Of a DNA stretch of 21,261 nt, positions 1 through 7,495 are shown piece by piece (the stretch's first letter is position 1; each line of letters begins with the position of its first letter). The translations under genes and the position numbers were made by a program. This stretch comes from Alphaproteobacteria bacterium. GTDB taxonomy: Bacteria; Pseudomonadota; Alphaproteobacteria; UBA2136; UBA6156. The notes beneath the pieces are model-generated. The model saw only the letters and a list, made by a program, of their open reading frames with translations, was not told where the DNA came from and made no database searches. The stretch lies in NCBI GenBank assembly GCA_027489415.1, contig JAIXZU010000116.1, forward strand, positions 1 through 21,261, given 5' to 3'.

Positions 1-962
1 GTCTTGAAGTTACCGGAAATCTGGGCACGGCCACCTAAAATCGCCTCACGGAAGACGGGAGCGCTGTACACCTTGCCATCCAGCACAATCGCAAAACGCT
101 TGCCTACGTTCTGGGTCGAAAGCTCGGCAAACAGCTTGGTGCCACGGCTGTCAAACGCAATGTCCACCGCAGGCGCACCGTTCTGGTCGAAGGCAGCGGC
201 GGCACTAGTCAGCATTTCGCCGGTCAGGCTGGGGCGCTTCTGAATGGTCAACGGCACTTCGCGGGTGTTAACCCCCTCCCCGATAACCTCCATCAAGCGC
301 AATTTACCCGCAGGCACAATCGGGCTGCTCGCGTCGGCACTTTCGTCCACAAGGTGGAAGGTCAGCTGGGCGGTTTTCCCAATCGCGGCTTTGGCACGCT
401 CTACGTCCTGCACACCGGGCAGCTCCACAATCACACGCTTGTCACCTTGTTGCTGAATCAGCGGCTCGGCAACACCGAACTGGTCAACGCGGCTGCGCAG
501 CACTTGCAGGGTCTGGGCAAGGGCCCGCTTGCGCATTTCAGTCAGGTAGCTCTCACCAAGGCTCAGCAAGGTCTCACCATCGGCACCAACCTCAACCAGA
601 ATGCCCTCTTTCACCAACTCGTCACGCAACAGCTTGGCTTGGCTCGCATCGCGAAGTACCAGCTCCACACCGGCGTCGGTCATGCGCAGGTTAACGTAGC
701 CAATCTGGTTGTCACGCGCGAAGGCACGCACACGGTCTTCAAGGTTTTCGTTGGCACGGGTCACCACGTCATTCATGTCCACTTCCATCACAAGGTGGGC
801 ACCACCTTGCAGGTCAAGGCCAAGGTTCATGGCTTTGTTTGGCAGCCAGTCGGGCAGCTTGTCGCGCTGCGCCTGCGTCAGCAGGTTGGGCAGGCAGTAA
901 ATCGTCGCAAATACCAGTACTGTAATCACCAGTACTCTCAACATGGCGGACATCTGTCCCAT
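1..962 (-). CDS. secD: Protein translocase subunit SecD (3' end beyond the window)
   Basis: SecD works with SecF and YajC in the inner membrane. It uses the proton motive force to help pull exported proteins through SecYEG and release them in the periplasm. About 320 codons are present, from the start to near the end of the periplasmic region. Visible features are one N-terminal membrane segment (about residues 7-25), the family signature GLDLQGG at residues 48-54, and near the left edge GGRAQISGNF, which sits just before the second membrane segment in SecD proteins. The C-terminal membrane bundle is outside the window. The ATG at 962 is preferred because a GAGAGG sequence lies a few bases upstream; ATGs at 953 and 944 are alternatives. 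yajC lies 40 bases upstream on the same strand, so the two are probably co-transcribed. Confidence 0.97.
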   Translation of the reverse strand, partial: MGQMSAMLRVLVITVLVFATIYCLPNLLTQAQRDKLPDWLPNKAMNLGLDLQGGAHLVMEVDMNDVVTRANENLEDRVRAFARDNQIGYVNLRMTDAGVELVLRDASQAKLLRDELVKEGILVEVGADGETLLSLGESYLTEMRKRALAQTLQVLRSRVDQFGVAEPLIQQQGDKRVIVELPGVQDVERAKAAIGKTAQLTFHLVDESADASSPIVPAGKLRLMEVIGEGVNTREVPLTIQKRPSLTGEMLTSAAAAFDQNGAPAVDIAFDSRGTKLFAELSTQNVGKRFAIVLDGKVYSAPVFREAILGGRAQISGNFK

Positions 963-1002
963 CAAACTCTACCTCTCTACCAATCGGAATATTCAGTCAG
1001 GC

Positions 1003-1377
1003 CTAGCGCTTGCGGCTTGCAGCGTCAGTGCCCTTGGCTTCCCAGCCTTTGGCCACGTCACCGGTCAGGGTGGTACGCACGGCTTCACGGGCAATGCTCA
1101 CAACGGTGCCTTCAGCTACGCGAATGTGCACAACAGCCTCTTTCAGGGCCTGAATTTCACCAATCAAACCACCGTCAGTCACAACCACGTCACCTTTTTT
1201 CAGGCCTTCAATCAACGCGGCATGCTTTTTGGCGGCCTGCATCTGCGGGCGCAGCAGCACGAAGTAAAACACGGCAAATACAAGAATGAACGGGAAGGCG
1301 CTCATCACAATCGCACCAAAATCATTCGCCGGGGCGGCATTTACGGCATCTTGTGCCCATACAACTGAAATCATCAT
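1003..1377 (-). CDS. yajC: Sec translocase accessory subunit YajC
   Basis: YajC is a small inner-membrane protein that associates with SecDF and the Sec translocon. The 124-residue product has a single membrane segment (about residues 24-42) followed by the family-typical LLRPQMQAAKKH stretch. It then has a soluble domain with GLKKGDVVVTDGG, the conserved turn of YajC proteins. Length is normal for the family. Two adjacent ATGs (1377 and 1374) both follow an AAGGA ribosome site, so the exact start is ambiguous by one codon. The gene ends in TAG and is followed after 40 bases by secD. The region upstream is shared with a divergent plus-strand gene. Confidence 0.96.
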   Translation of the reverse strand: MMISVVWAQDAVNAAPANDFGAIVMSAFPFILVFAVFYFVLLRPQMQAAKKHAALIEGLKKGDVVVTDGGLIGEIQALKEAVVHIRVAEGTVVSIAREAVRTTLTGDVAKGWEAKGTDAASRKR

Positions 1378-1551
1378 GAATCATCCTTATTTATGGCCCA
1401 AACCATATCCAAAAGCCCCCTTCCCGTCCACAAGTACCGCTACGCCGCGGCATACAAACTGTCGTTATTCTGCCTGTTATTCAATCTCTCGGGGCTTGCC
1501 ACCCACCCCGTTTCAGCATAATTTGCATACAAACATATCTCATGCCTTTTT

Positions 1552-1557
1552 AAAAGG
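1552..1557 (+). promoter_or_regulatory. Strong ribosome binding site of the plus-strand gene at 1566
   Basis: AAGGAG sits eight bases before the ATG at 1566. This supports the plus-strand gene over the overlapping minus-strand reading frame at 1440-1937, which is a shadow. Confidence 0.7.
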
Positions 1558-1565
1558 AGTCCCCC

Positions 1566-2150
1566 ATGAAAGAACAACCACCCGTTGTCTTCCTGTCGGC
1601 TGTCCAGTTTCGGGAAGCCATCAATGACTGTCTCCCGCTCAACAAACTCTTGGCAAATCTGGCCTACCACGAACAATCGTCGCGTTATCGGTCCGCCTGG
1701 TTTCTGGAAGGGGAAATTCCGGATGTCGGCAATCTCCTGCAAACGCGGAAAAAACTCCGCACGGTCGGAACGGACGTCTACCTCAGCCGCCCGAAAGGCG
1801 CCACAACCGCCAGCTGTAGCATCACCATCCATGCGGTCGGCTTTTATGTTCTGGAACCTGTACTGGAGGAATACGAACGCCGCATGCGTATGGCGGAATA
1901 CAACCAGATGGTGAAGAACCTTAACGGCAAGCCTCACAAGTCACTCGGCCAATTGGTCCAACCGATGATACCCCGTACACTAACGGAACGGCTCAGCTAC
2001 CGCACCCTCGTCCGCGGCATGCACAACCCGTTTGCCCAGAAGGTGGATGAAGTCCGTTATGGCAGGCAGCAACCCCCAACATCTCAAGTAACATCAGGGG
2101 TCACCCACCTCTTCAAACCTCCAGCCCCCCAGCCGGAGCCCCAGGACTAA
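1566..2150 (+). CDS. Hypothetical protein, 194 aa, own terminator
   Basis: I do not recognise this protein. It is soluble, with no signal peptide or membrane segment. The first two thirds look like a mixed alpha/beta domain: a hydrophobic strand near residues 86-95, then a charged helix EEYERRMRMAEYNQM. The C-terminal 30 residues are proline- and glutamine-rich and probably disordered. Reasons to accept it as real are the AAGGAG site eight bases before the ATG, a strong intrinsic terminator right after the stop, and GC-rich codon usage (about 60% GC in the middle) like the resident genes. It is transcribed against all neighbouring housekeeping genes and lies between yajC and the Panacea module. 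Its GC content is much higher than that module, so the two probably arrived separately. No function can be assigned. Confidence 0.8.
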   Translation: MKEQPPVVFLSAVQFREAINDCLPLNKLLANLAYHEQSSRYRSAWFLEGEIPDVGNLLQTRKKLRTVGTDVYLSRPKGATTASCSITIHAVGFYVLEPVLEEYERRMRMAEYNQMVKNLNGKPHKSLGQLVQPMIPRTLTERLSYRTLVRGMHNPFAQKVDEVRYGRQQPPTSQVTSGVTHLFKPPAPQPEPQD

Positions 2151-2163
2151 CTCCCACCAAATC

Positions 2164-2192
2164 AAGAACCCGGCCAAGCCGGGTTCTTTTTT
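2164..2192 (+). terminator. Intrinsic terminator of the 1566-2150 gene
   Basis: A perfect 11-bp stem (AAGAACCCGGC paired with GCCGGGTTCTT) encloses a three-base loop and runs into a T tract. It begins 13 bases after the stop codon. It should insulate the Panacea module from readthrough. Confidence 0.93.
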
Positions 2193-2423
2193 AATTTATA
2201 AGAATCTAGTATTAACATCCTATTCCACGAAACACTTTGTCATACATTTATTAGCTGGTAACGCTTTTTGAAATTTGTTCTAGGATCGATAAATCTAATA
2301 AGATGTTTTATATATTGAAAATATAAACAAATCTTGACCAAGCGCGTTAATTCTGACACAGAACAGGTACTTATTATAGGTACGCCCCTTGCAAACGAAT
2401 ACACTAAAGCAAAGGATAAGATT
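2193..2423. promoter_or_regulatory. AT-rich intergenic region upstream of the Panacea module
   Basis: These 231 bases hold no supported gene. They contain an inverted repeat, TTTATAT (2307-2313) facing ATATAAA (2321-2327), which could be an autoregulatory operator. A plausible plus-strand promoter follows: CTGACA at 2353-2358, a 16-base spacer, and TATAGG at 2375-2380. A TTGACC at 2334-2339 lies nearby. An AAAGGA ribosome site precedes the ATG at 2424. The repeat and promoter assignments are inference from sequence resemblance only. Confidence 0.4.
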
Positions 2424-2888
2424 ATGAACACCACAACTTGCCCCACCCCTGTTACCGCAAAACTGGTTGCAGACTATCTGCTTGTTGAATGTCGCAAACG
2501 CGGAGAAGTACTGACTAATCTTAAACTTCAAAAGCTAATGTATTACGCACAAGCATGGTTTCTTGCTGAAAAGGGGTGCTCACTTTTCAACGAAGACTTT
2601 CAAGCGTGGGTTCATGGCCCAGTACTACCTTCGCAATATCATCGTTTTAGCAGCAACGAGTGGCGCCCCATAATGGACACTCTGACTGAACCTTCGCTAG
2701 ACACTGAAATAGTTAAGCATCTGAATAGTATCATAGATATTTTCGGGTCTGAAACTGGAGTTGCCCTAGAGCTTATGACACACAGAGAAGCACCATGGAT
2801 TGAAGCACGAGGGGGCATCCCAGAAGATGCACGTTCTGAGGCAATTATATCTAAAGAATCTATGCAAGCGTTTTATGCAAGCCTTTAA
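2424..2888 (+). CDS. Panacea-domain (DUF4065, SocA-like) putative antitoxin
   Basis: The protein of 154 residues belongs by pattern to the Panacea/DUF4065 family (SocA-like). It shows TAKLVADYLL at the start, then LTNLKLQKLMYYAQAWFLA, then FQAWVHGPVLPSQYHRF, which are the family's hallmark blocks in the usual order. Known Panacea proteins act as antitoxins for very different toxins encoded next to them; Caulobacter SocA instead delivers SocB to ClpXP for degradation. The ATG at 2424 is chosen because AAAGGA lies about seven bases upstream and homologous sequence begins right after it. The reading frame is open back to 2334, but that part overlaps the likely promoter. The partner gene starts only five bases after this stop. 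The low GC content differs from resident genes and suggests transfer. A repressor role at its own promoter is possible but not shown. Confidence 0.88.
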   Translation: MNTTTCPTPVTAKLVADYLLVECRKRGEVLTNLKLQKLMYYAQAWFLAEKGCSLFNEDFQAWVHGPVLPSQYHRFSSNEWRPIMDTLTEPSLDTEIVKHLNSIIDIFGSETGVALELMTHREAPWIEARGGIPEDARSEAIISKESMQAFYASL

Positions 2889-2893
2889 GCTTC

Positions 2894-3304
2894 ATGAAAA
2901 AATTACAACTTCCCCTCCAAGAAGGAAATATTAAAAAGCAGTTGCCATACGACCCCGAGCTTAGATTCTCATTTAAGTTTTTTGACAGCTCAGATACTGA
3001 AGTTTGCCCGACCACCTTTCAAGACGGCTACACACAAACCCTTATGCAAAGATTAAGAGACCTATCGGGCTGGACGGTCAAACAGTTCACAGGGCCCTGT
3101 CACCCCTCTATTCGTAATCATACTCATGACTGGACTAAGACATCGCGTCCTCGAGGTTTTGGGTGTTTAAATGACCATTACAAAGGTTATGATGGCTGGC
3201 AATTTCAAGTTTCTGCCAATAAGTATGGTCGTGTTCATGGAATCATAATTGATCATACATTTTATATAATTTGGTTAGACCAAGACCACAAATTAAACCC
3301 TTAG
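2894..3304 (+). CDS. Small protein partnered with Panacea antitoxin, candidate toxin
   Basis: This 136-residue soluble protein follows the Panacea gene after five bases, so the two are almost surely one transcript. I cannot place it in a named family. The N-terminal half has a conserved-looking block (LRFSFKFFDSSDTEVCP), a helix with QRLRDLSGWTVKQF, and a RNHTHDW segment. The C-terminal third reads WQFQVSANKYGRVHGI, then an alternating hydrophobic strand TFYIIWLDQDHKL. The basic-strand plus terminal histidine arrangement recalls compact RNase toxins of RelE-like fold, but that is only an impression. Candidate catalytic residues are His and Arg in RVHG and His in DQDHK. Being the partner of a Panacea protein makes a toxin role the leading guess. 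Codons are AT-rich like the antitoxin. The ribosome site is weak, which fits lower toxin expression by translational coupling. Confidence 0.8.
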   Translation: MKKLQLPLQEGNIKKQLPYDPELRFSFKFFDSSDTEVCPTTFQDGYTQTLMQRLRDLSGWTVKQFTGPCHPSIRNHTHDWTKTSRPRGFGCLNDHYKGYDGWQFQVSANKYGRVHGIIIDHTFYIIWLDQDHKLNP

Positions 3305-3404
3305 ATGCAGTCTAGTTAAGGTTGATTAAGAATACCTACCGGCTTGATATACAGTCATAGGTGTATAACACTTCATGAAGCTATGAAGTTACTTTATCGA
3401 TTTA
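3305..3404. other. Convergent gap between candidate toxin gene and nlpD-like gene
   Basis: This 100-base gap separates two converging genes. It contains a small inverted repeat, ACTTCAT (3370-3376) facing ATGAAGT (3383-3389), with a six-base loop. Neither side has a clear T tract, so at best it is a weak terminator. Nothing else is visible. Confidence 0.35.
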
Positions 3405-4823
3405 TTAAAGCCGCGGCAAAACCCCCATCGGGTCAATCGCACTGGCGTGCTGGCGCAGCTCAAAGTGCAGTTGCGGCTGCTCCACATTGCCGGTGGAACC
3501 GCTCAGCGCAATCACCTGCCCCTTCTTCACTTTCTCATTCTTCTTCACCAATAAATGGCTGTTGTGCGCGTAGGCGGAAACCATGCCGTTGTCATGGCGT
3601 ATCAGCACCAGCTTGCCGTAAATCTTCAAGCCGTCATCCGCGTAAAGCACCTTACCACTTTCACTGGCCAGCACAGCCGTACCTTTGGGTACGGCAATGT
3701 TAATCCCCGTACGCGCCACCCCACTGCCATCGTCACCGAATTTCTTGATAATCTCGCCCTTCACCGGCCACACCAACCCTTTGGCACGGGCTGCCACGGG
3801 GTCAACCTTGCCGCGCTTCATCTCTGCCTCGGCAATATTAATTTTGTCGGACGGCTTATCTTTACTGAGGGTCAGCGTAGCCTCGCGCTGCGCCTGCTGC
3901 ACCACGGCTTTGGACTCCAAATCCTCTTGAGCCACCGCACGGCTCGGCTCCAGCATCGCCACTTGCACGGGCTGGCCATCGCCCCCCTGCCCTTGGGCGC
4001 TCAAACTCTCTTGTCCGGCACTTCCAGCAGCAGGTGAAATATGGGCAGTGTCCATCTGCTTCCCACGTACTTCCCCTCCACTTCCCTTGCGTGGAATACG
4101 GATATTGGCTCCAGCCTTCAAATCCTGCGGTTCCGTAAAATCATTAGCCGCCATCAGGTCAATAACAGAAACGTTATTTTTCAAGGATATACGGTAAATC
4201 GTATCCTTAGGTTGCACCGTATAGGTCTCAACTCCACCCGCCGCAGGTTCAATATCATTCAATACTTTATCAGAGTTTCTTAAAGCAACCTCCGGCTCAA
4301 CCACAACCGACTTTTCTACCCCCAACCCCGCACTAACCACTTCTTTTTCAACAGGTTTCTGCGCCAAATCTTCTTTTCTAACCACCGGCTGGCTCAAAAC
4401 CCGCTTCATCTCCTCCCAAGCACTCCCCCCCTCCCTCGTATTCGCCACCACATCCAACACCATCCCCTCGCGAATGTCAGAAACAGAGTTTAACTTATTA
4501 ATCTTAATAATTTTATCGATAGACGTATCGTATTTAGCTGCAATTTTATAAGCTGTATCTGTTGCTGTAACCTGATGTTTAACCAGTTTTTCGGGTGATG
4601 ATTTGACATGACCAGACTGAACAACGTTACGTTCTACAGTGCGTTTTTCAGAATTAGGCACGCTGGGAAAGATTAACTGAGATGCTAAACTAGTCTTAGG
4701 ACTAGATACAATTATTCTATTAGATTTAGATTGTCCTACCACAACAGGTGCAGAGTTCTGCGGCGCACACCCAGCAACAATCAAACATACCGCTAAGAAA
4801 CAAGGAAAATAATAACTGTTCAT
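3405..4823 (-). CDS. nlpD: NlpD/EnvC-like lipoprotein, two LysM domains, degenerate LytM (M23) domain
   Basis: Predicted outer-membrane lipoprotein of 472 residues that binds peptidoglycan and activates cell-wall amidases at the septum. The signal peptide ends in LIVAGC, so Cys19 is the lipidation site. LysM domains lie at about residues 82-126 and 200-244, a long Q/A-rich linker follows, and the LytM domain covers about 350-470. In active M23 peptidases the first motif is HxGxD; here it is R371-T-G-I-N375. The HLH motif is Q451-L-H453, while His420 in YAH is kept. Two of three zinc ligands are therefore gone and the domain should be non-catalytic, as in E. coli NlpD and EnvC. The ATG at 4823 follows AAGGA and begins the signal peptide; a TTG at 4850 is less likely. 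It lies downstream of pcm, as nlpD does in many Proteobacteria. GC content steps sharply within the gene near 4470. Confidence 0.9.
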   Translation of the reverse strand: MNSYYFPCFLAVCLIVAGCAPQNSAPVVVGQSKSNRIIVSSPKTSLASQLIFPSVPNSEKRTVERNVVQSGHVKSSPEKLVKHQVTATDTAYKIAAKYDTSIDKIIKINKLNSVSDIREGMVLDVVANTREGGSAWEEMKRVLSQPVVRKEDLAQKPVEKEVVSAGLGVEKSVVVEPEVALRNSDKVLNDIEPAAGGVETYTVQPKDTIYRISLKNNVSVIDLMAANDFTEPQDLKAGANIRIPRKGSGGEVRGKQMDTAHISPAAGSAGQESLSAQGQGGDGQPVQVAMLEPSRAVAQEDLESKAVVQQAQREATLTLSKDKPSDKINIAEAEMKRGKVDPVAARAKGLVWPVKGEIIKKFGDDGSGVARTGINIAVPKGTAVLASESGKVLYADDGLKIYGKLVLIRHDNGMVSAYAHNSHLLVKKNEKVKKGQVIALSGSTGNVEQPQLHFELRQHASAIDPMGVLPRL

Positions 4824-4836
4824 TTTTAAATAATCC

Positions 4837-5436
4837 TTAAGCCGTTTCAAAGAATAAGATTCCTATGACTGAAACCACTAATAGCGCCAATGTCATTACC
4901 ATCATTGTCCCATAGAAATTTCGTTCCAACCACTCTTGGTATCTCGGTCCACCTCGCCAAATAAGCCAAGAAATAAGGTTATATCTGACAGCACGAAAAA
5001 ACACGCAAAGTACTAAGAAATAAATCAAATTTACATTTGAAACACCACTCAAGAAAGTAACAAAATTAAATGGAACAGATGAAAAACCAGCAGAAATCAA
5101 AAAAATTGCCGAGTATGATTTAAAGAAATCAAGGGTGTTCAATATCCATTGAGGAATAAGCAGAAACTGGGCAGCAAAATTAATAACAATCCACCCCACA
5201 AAATAACTTACAAGTGCTCCGGCCGCAGAGCCCAAGCTAGCAACAAATGCATACCTAAAGGCTCTGTCTGGTGACAATAAACTCATAGGAATAAGCAAAA
5301 AATCACTCGGCAGCGGTATGAAAATGGACTCTAAAAGAGATATACCAAATAACCTCTGTTGCGCATCAGGCCTACTAGCATAAGCAGCAAATTTACGACG
5401 ATAATCCATAAAATATAGCATACTACGTTCATGCAT
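4837..5436 (-). CDS. YqaA/DedA-type (VTT domain) inner-membrane protein
   Basis: Multi-pass inner-membrane protein of up to 199 residues resembling the YqaA branch of the DedA/VTT (SNARE-associated) family. Some DedA members take part in recycling lipid carriers or in envelope homeostasis; the role here is not known. The diagnostic piece is ESIFIPLPSDFLLIPM near residues 36-51, matching the re-entrant E-x-x-x-x-P-x-P-x-D motif. It is followed by SLGSAAGALVSYFVGW and by hydrophobic segments near residues 105-125, 133-150 and 177-195. A positively charged RAVRYNLISW follows the last loop. ATGs at 5436, 5421 and 5409 are all possible and none has a good ribosome site; family alignment favours a start near 5421 or 5409. 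It lies between pcm (66 bases upstream) and the nlpD-like gene, and its AT-rich composition matches serS and pcm. Confidence 0.85.
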   Translation of the reverse strand: MHERSMLYFMDYRRKFAAYASRPDAQQRLFGISLLESIFIPLPSDFLLIPMSLLSPDRAFRYAFVASLGSAAGALVSYFVGWIVINFAAQFLLIPQWILNTLDFFKSYSAIFLISAGFSSVPFNFVTFLSGVSNVNLIYFLVLCVFFRAVRYNLISWLIWRGGPRYQEWLERNFYGTMMVMTLALLVVSVIGILFFETA

Positions 5437-5502
5437 GCTCAGCTTATGGAAAGCACCTTAACGAATATACATATAAATCCCCCTGTAACCTAAAGTACAC
5501 AG

Positions 5503-6189
5503 CTATGCGCGACGATAATCTCTCACAGATTCCTTTATTCCCTGCTCTCCAACTAAGGGCACAAAACTTACCGAACCACAAAAGCTTTCAGATAATGTTG
5601 AATCTGATTCCTTCACAATTTTAACTAACTTCTGCATTGCGTCTTGAGGGCCTACTGGAATCACAAGAATTCCACCAACTGCAAGCTGGCTAACTAAAGC
5701 CTCGGGAACCCAAGGACCAGCAGCAGTAACAATAATACGGTCAAACGGAGCCTGCCCTGGCCAGCCCAAGGTACCGTCACCAACTAAGGGTGTAAAATTT
5801 GTATAACCCATATCGTGCAATCTCTGCACTGCCGTAACACTCAGGCTTTTATGACGCTCAATAGTAAATACGCGTTTGCAAAGTTTACTTAATACAGAAG
5901 TCTGATAACCACACCCCGTACCAATCTCAAGCACTTTTTCTGTTCCCTTAAGCTCAAGTAAAGATGTCATATGGGCTACAACACTTGGCATGGAAATAGT
6001 CTGCAATTCGCCAATAGGTAAACATGCATCATCGTATGCCTCAGTGCTCATGCTTTTTGGAAGAAACAGTTCACGCGGAATAGTCGATATAGCACTCAGG
6101 ACCCGCTCATCATATTTACCATGTGAACGAAGCAGATCCATCAACCGTTTCATACGGGTAGGATTTGGCTGAATATGACGTAGATGCAT
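5503..6189 (-). CDS. pcm: Protein-L-isoaspartate O-methyltransferase
   Basis: Cytoplasmic SAM-dependent enzyme that methylates L-isoaspartyl residues in aged proteins so that they can return to aspartate. The 228-residue length is normal. The SAM-binding motif I is VLEIGTGCGYQ at residues 86-96. The PCMT-specific segment IGELQTISMPSVVAHM (residues 59-74) covers the conserved Q-T-I-S/P-x-P pattern, and FDRIIVTAAGP is the post-II motif. The ATG at 6189 shares its A with the TAA of serS (TAATG), so translation is probably coupled. In many Alphaproteobacteria surE lies between serS and pcm; it is absent here. Confidence 0.95.
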   Translation of the reverse strand: MHLRHIQPNPTRMKRLMDLLRSHGKYDERVLSAISTIPRELFLPKSMSTEAYDDACLPIGELQTISMPSVVAHMTSLLELKGTEKVLEIGTGCGYQTSVLSKLCKRVFTIERHKSLSVTAVQRLHDMGYTNFTPLVGDGTLGWPGQAPFDRIIVTAAGPWVPEALVSQLAVGGILVIPVGPQDAMQKLVKIVKESDSTLSESFCGSVSFVPLVGEQGIKESVRDYRRA

Positions 6190-7451
6190 TATTTGCTAAC
6201 TGATATAAACTCTAAACCAGACATATAAGGTCGTAGCGCAGCAGGAATGCGAATACTTCCATCAGCCTGCTGATGATTCTCAACCAGCGCTATCATCGCA
6301 CGGCATACACTCAAAGCAGTTCCGTTAAGAGTATACGCAAACTGAAGCTTCCCAGTTTTATCTTTGTAACGAATATTAAGTCGGCGCGCCTGAAAATCTG
6401 TACAATTACTCGTACTTGTAATTTCTCCCCAGCTACCTCCGTTCCGGCCAGGCATCCAGGCTTCTAAATCAAATTTTCTGTAAGCAGAAGCACCGAGGTC
6501 ACCAGTAGCAATTTCTAGAACACGGTAAGGAATTTCCAAACCATCAAACACTTTTTGTTCAATAGCTCTCAAAGCCATGTGCTGTTCTTCAGCCTGTTCA
6601 GCAGTACAAACAACAACCATTTCAGTCTTGGTAAACTGATGCACTCTATAAATACCGCGTGTCAAACTACCATGTGCACGCTCACTTCTAAAACAATGGG
6701 ATATCCCAGCCAATTTTACAGGTAGAGACTTTTCTTCAAGCACCTCGTCCGCGGCCATGCCCACCAAAGTGATTTCACTGGTCGCAATAAGGTTCAAATC
6801 GCTATCTTCAATTCTATAGGTATTAGATTCATTCCCACGCGGAACAAAACCGGCCCCCTGCATAAGGCTATCACGCGCCAAATCAGGGCTTAAAACAGGC
6901 TCAAAACCATACTCCATAGCAATATCAAGGCCATAACGTGTAAGCGCAAGCTCTAACAAAGCTCCAGGCCCAGTTAAAAAGTAAAAGCCACTACCTGAAA
7001 CCTTAGCCCCAGCTGTTAAATTAACCATCTTAAGGTTTTCCATCAGCGCAACGTGGTCCTTGGGCTCAAATCCAAAATCACGCTTAGGAGTTTTGCCAAA
7101 GTCAATCTCAGCACTCGCATCCTCACAACCATTAGGGCTGCCCTCAAAGGTAAGGTTCGGAATTGTCAGGTAGATAGAATGAGCCTCAGCCTCAAGCGGC
7201 TGCAACAGCTCATTAATTTCATTTTCTTCAATACGTGCGGCTGTACCAGCAGCGCGCTTGTCTTCAACACTCATATCGCGGTTTTTGGCAATAGAATTGG
7301 CGCGCGCACGAACTTCTTCAAGCTTGCGTTGAAGCTCACGTCTCTCATTTTCAAGCGCAACAAAGCGATCAAAATCAACATTCATCTCACGCCGCGCGAT
7401 ATTAGCCCGCACCAGCTCCTGATTTTCAAGTAAAAAACGACGATCTAACAT
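6189..7451 (-). CDS. serS: Seryl-tRNA synthetase
   Basis: Class II aminoacyl-tRNA synthetase of 420 residues that charges tRNA-Ser (and tRNA-Sec where present) with serine. An N-terminal tRNA-binding coiled coil spans about residues 30-90 and is rich in charged residues. Class II motif 2 is FRSERAHGSLTRGIYRVHQF (residues 254-273). Motif 3 lies at about 375-395, with NGTALSVCRAM in place of the more usual G-S-G/A-L-A-V-x-R and the catalytic arginine at 384. The gene starts with ATG at 7451, 44 bases after tatC, and its stop overlaps the pcm start by one base. Position next to tatABC is a common alphaproteobacterial order. GC content is clearly lower than that of argS and valS in the same window. 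Confidence 0.97.
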   Translation of the reverse strand: MLDRRFLLENQELVRANIARREMNVDFDRFVALENERRELQRKLEEVRARANSIAKNRDMSVEDKRAAGTAARIEENEINELLQPLEAEAHSIYLTIPNLTFEGSPNGCEDASAEIDFGKTPKRDFGFEPKDHVALMENLKMVNLTAGAKVSGSGFYFLTGPGALLELALTRYGLDIAMEYGFEPVLSPDLARDSLMQGAGFVPRGNESNTYRIEDSDLNLIATSEITLVGMAADEVLEEKSLPVKLAGISHCFRSERAHGSLTRGIYRVHQFTKTEMVVVCTAEQAEEQHMALRAIEQKVFDGLEIPYRVLEIATGDLGASAYRKFDLEAWMPGRNGGSWGEITSTSNCTDFQARRLNIRYKDKTGKLQFAYTLNGTALSVCRAMIALVENHQQADGSIRIPAALRPYMSGLEFISVSK

Positions 7452-7495
7452 GCCAGCATCCTAAGCTGAGCAGGTGATTTGAGCAAGCTAACGAA

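Noticed and set aside
354..1289. 311-codon plus-strand frame opposite secD and yajC
   Set aside because: It spans two real genes on the opposite strand and shows no family features.
2240..2531. Two short minus-strand frames upstream of the Panacea gene
   Set aside because: AT-rich chance frames that overlap the antitoxin start and lack ribosome sites.
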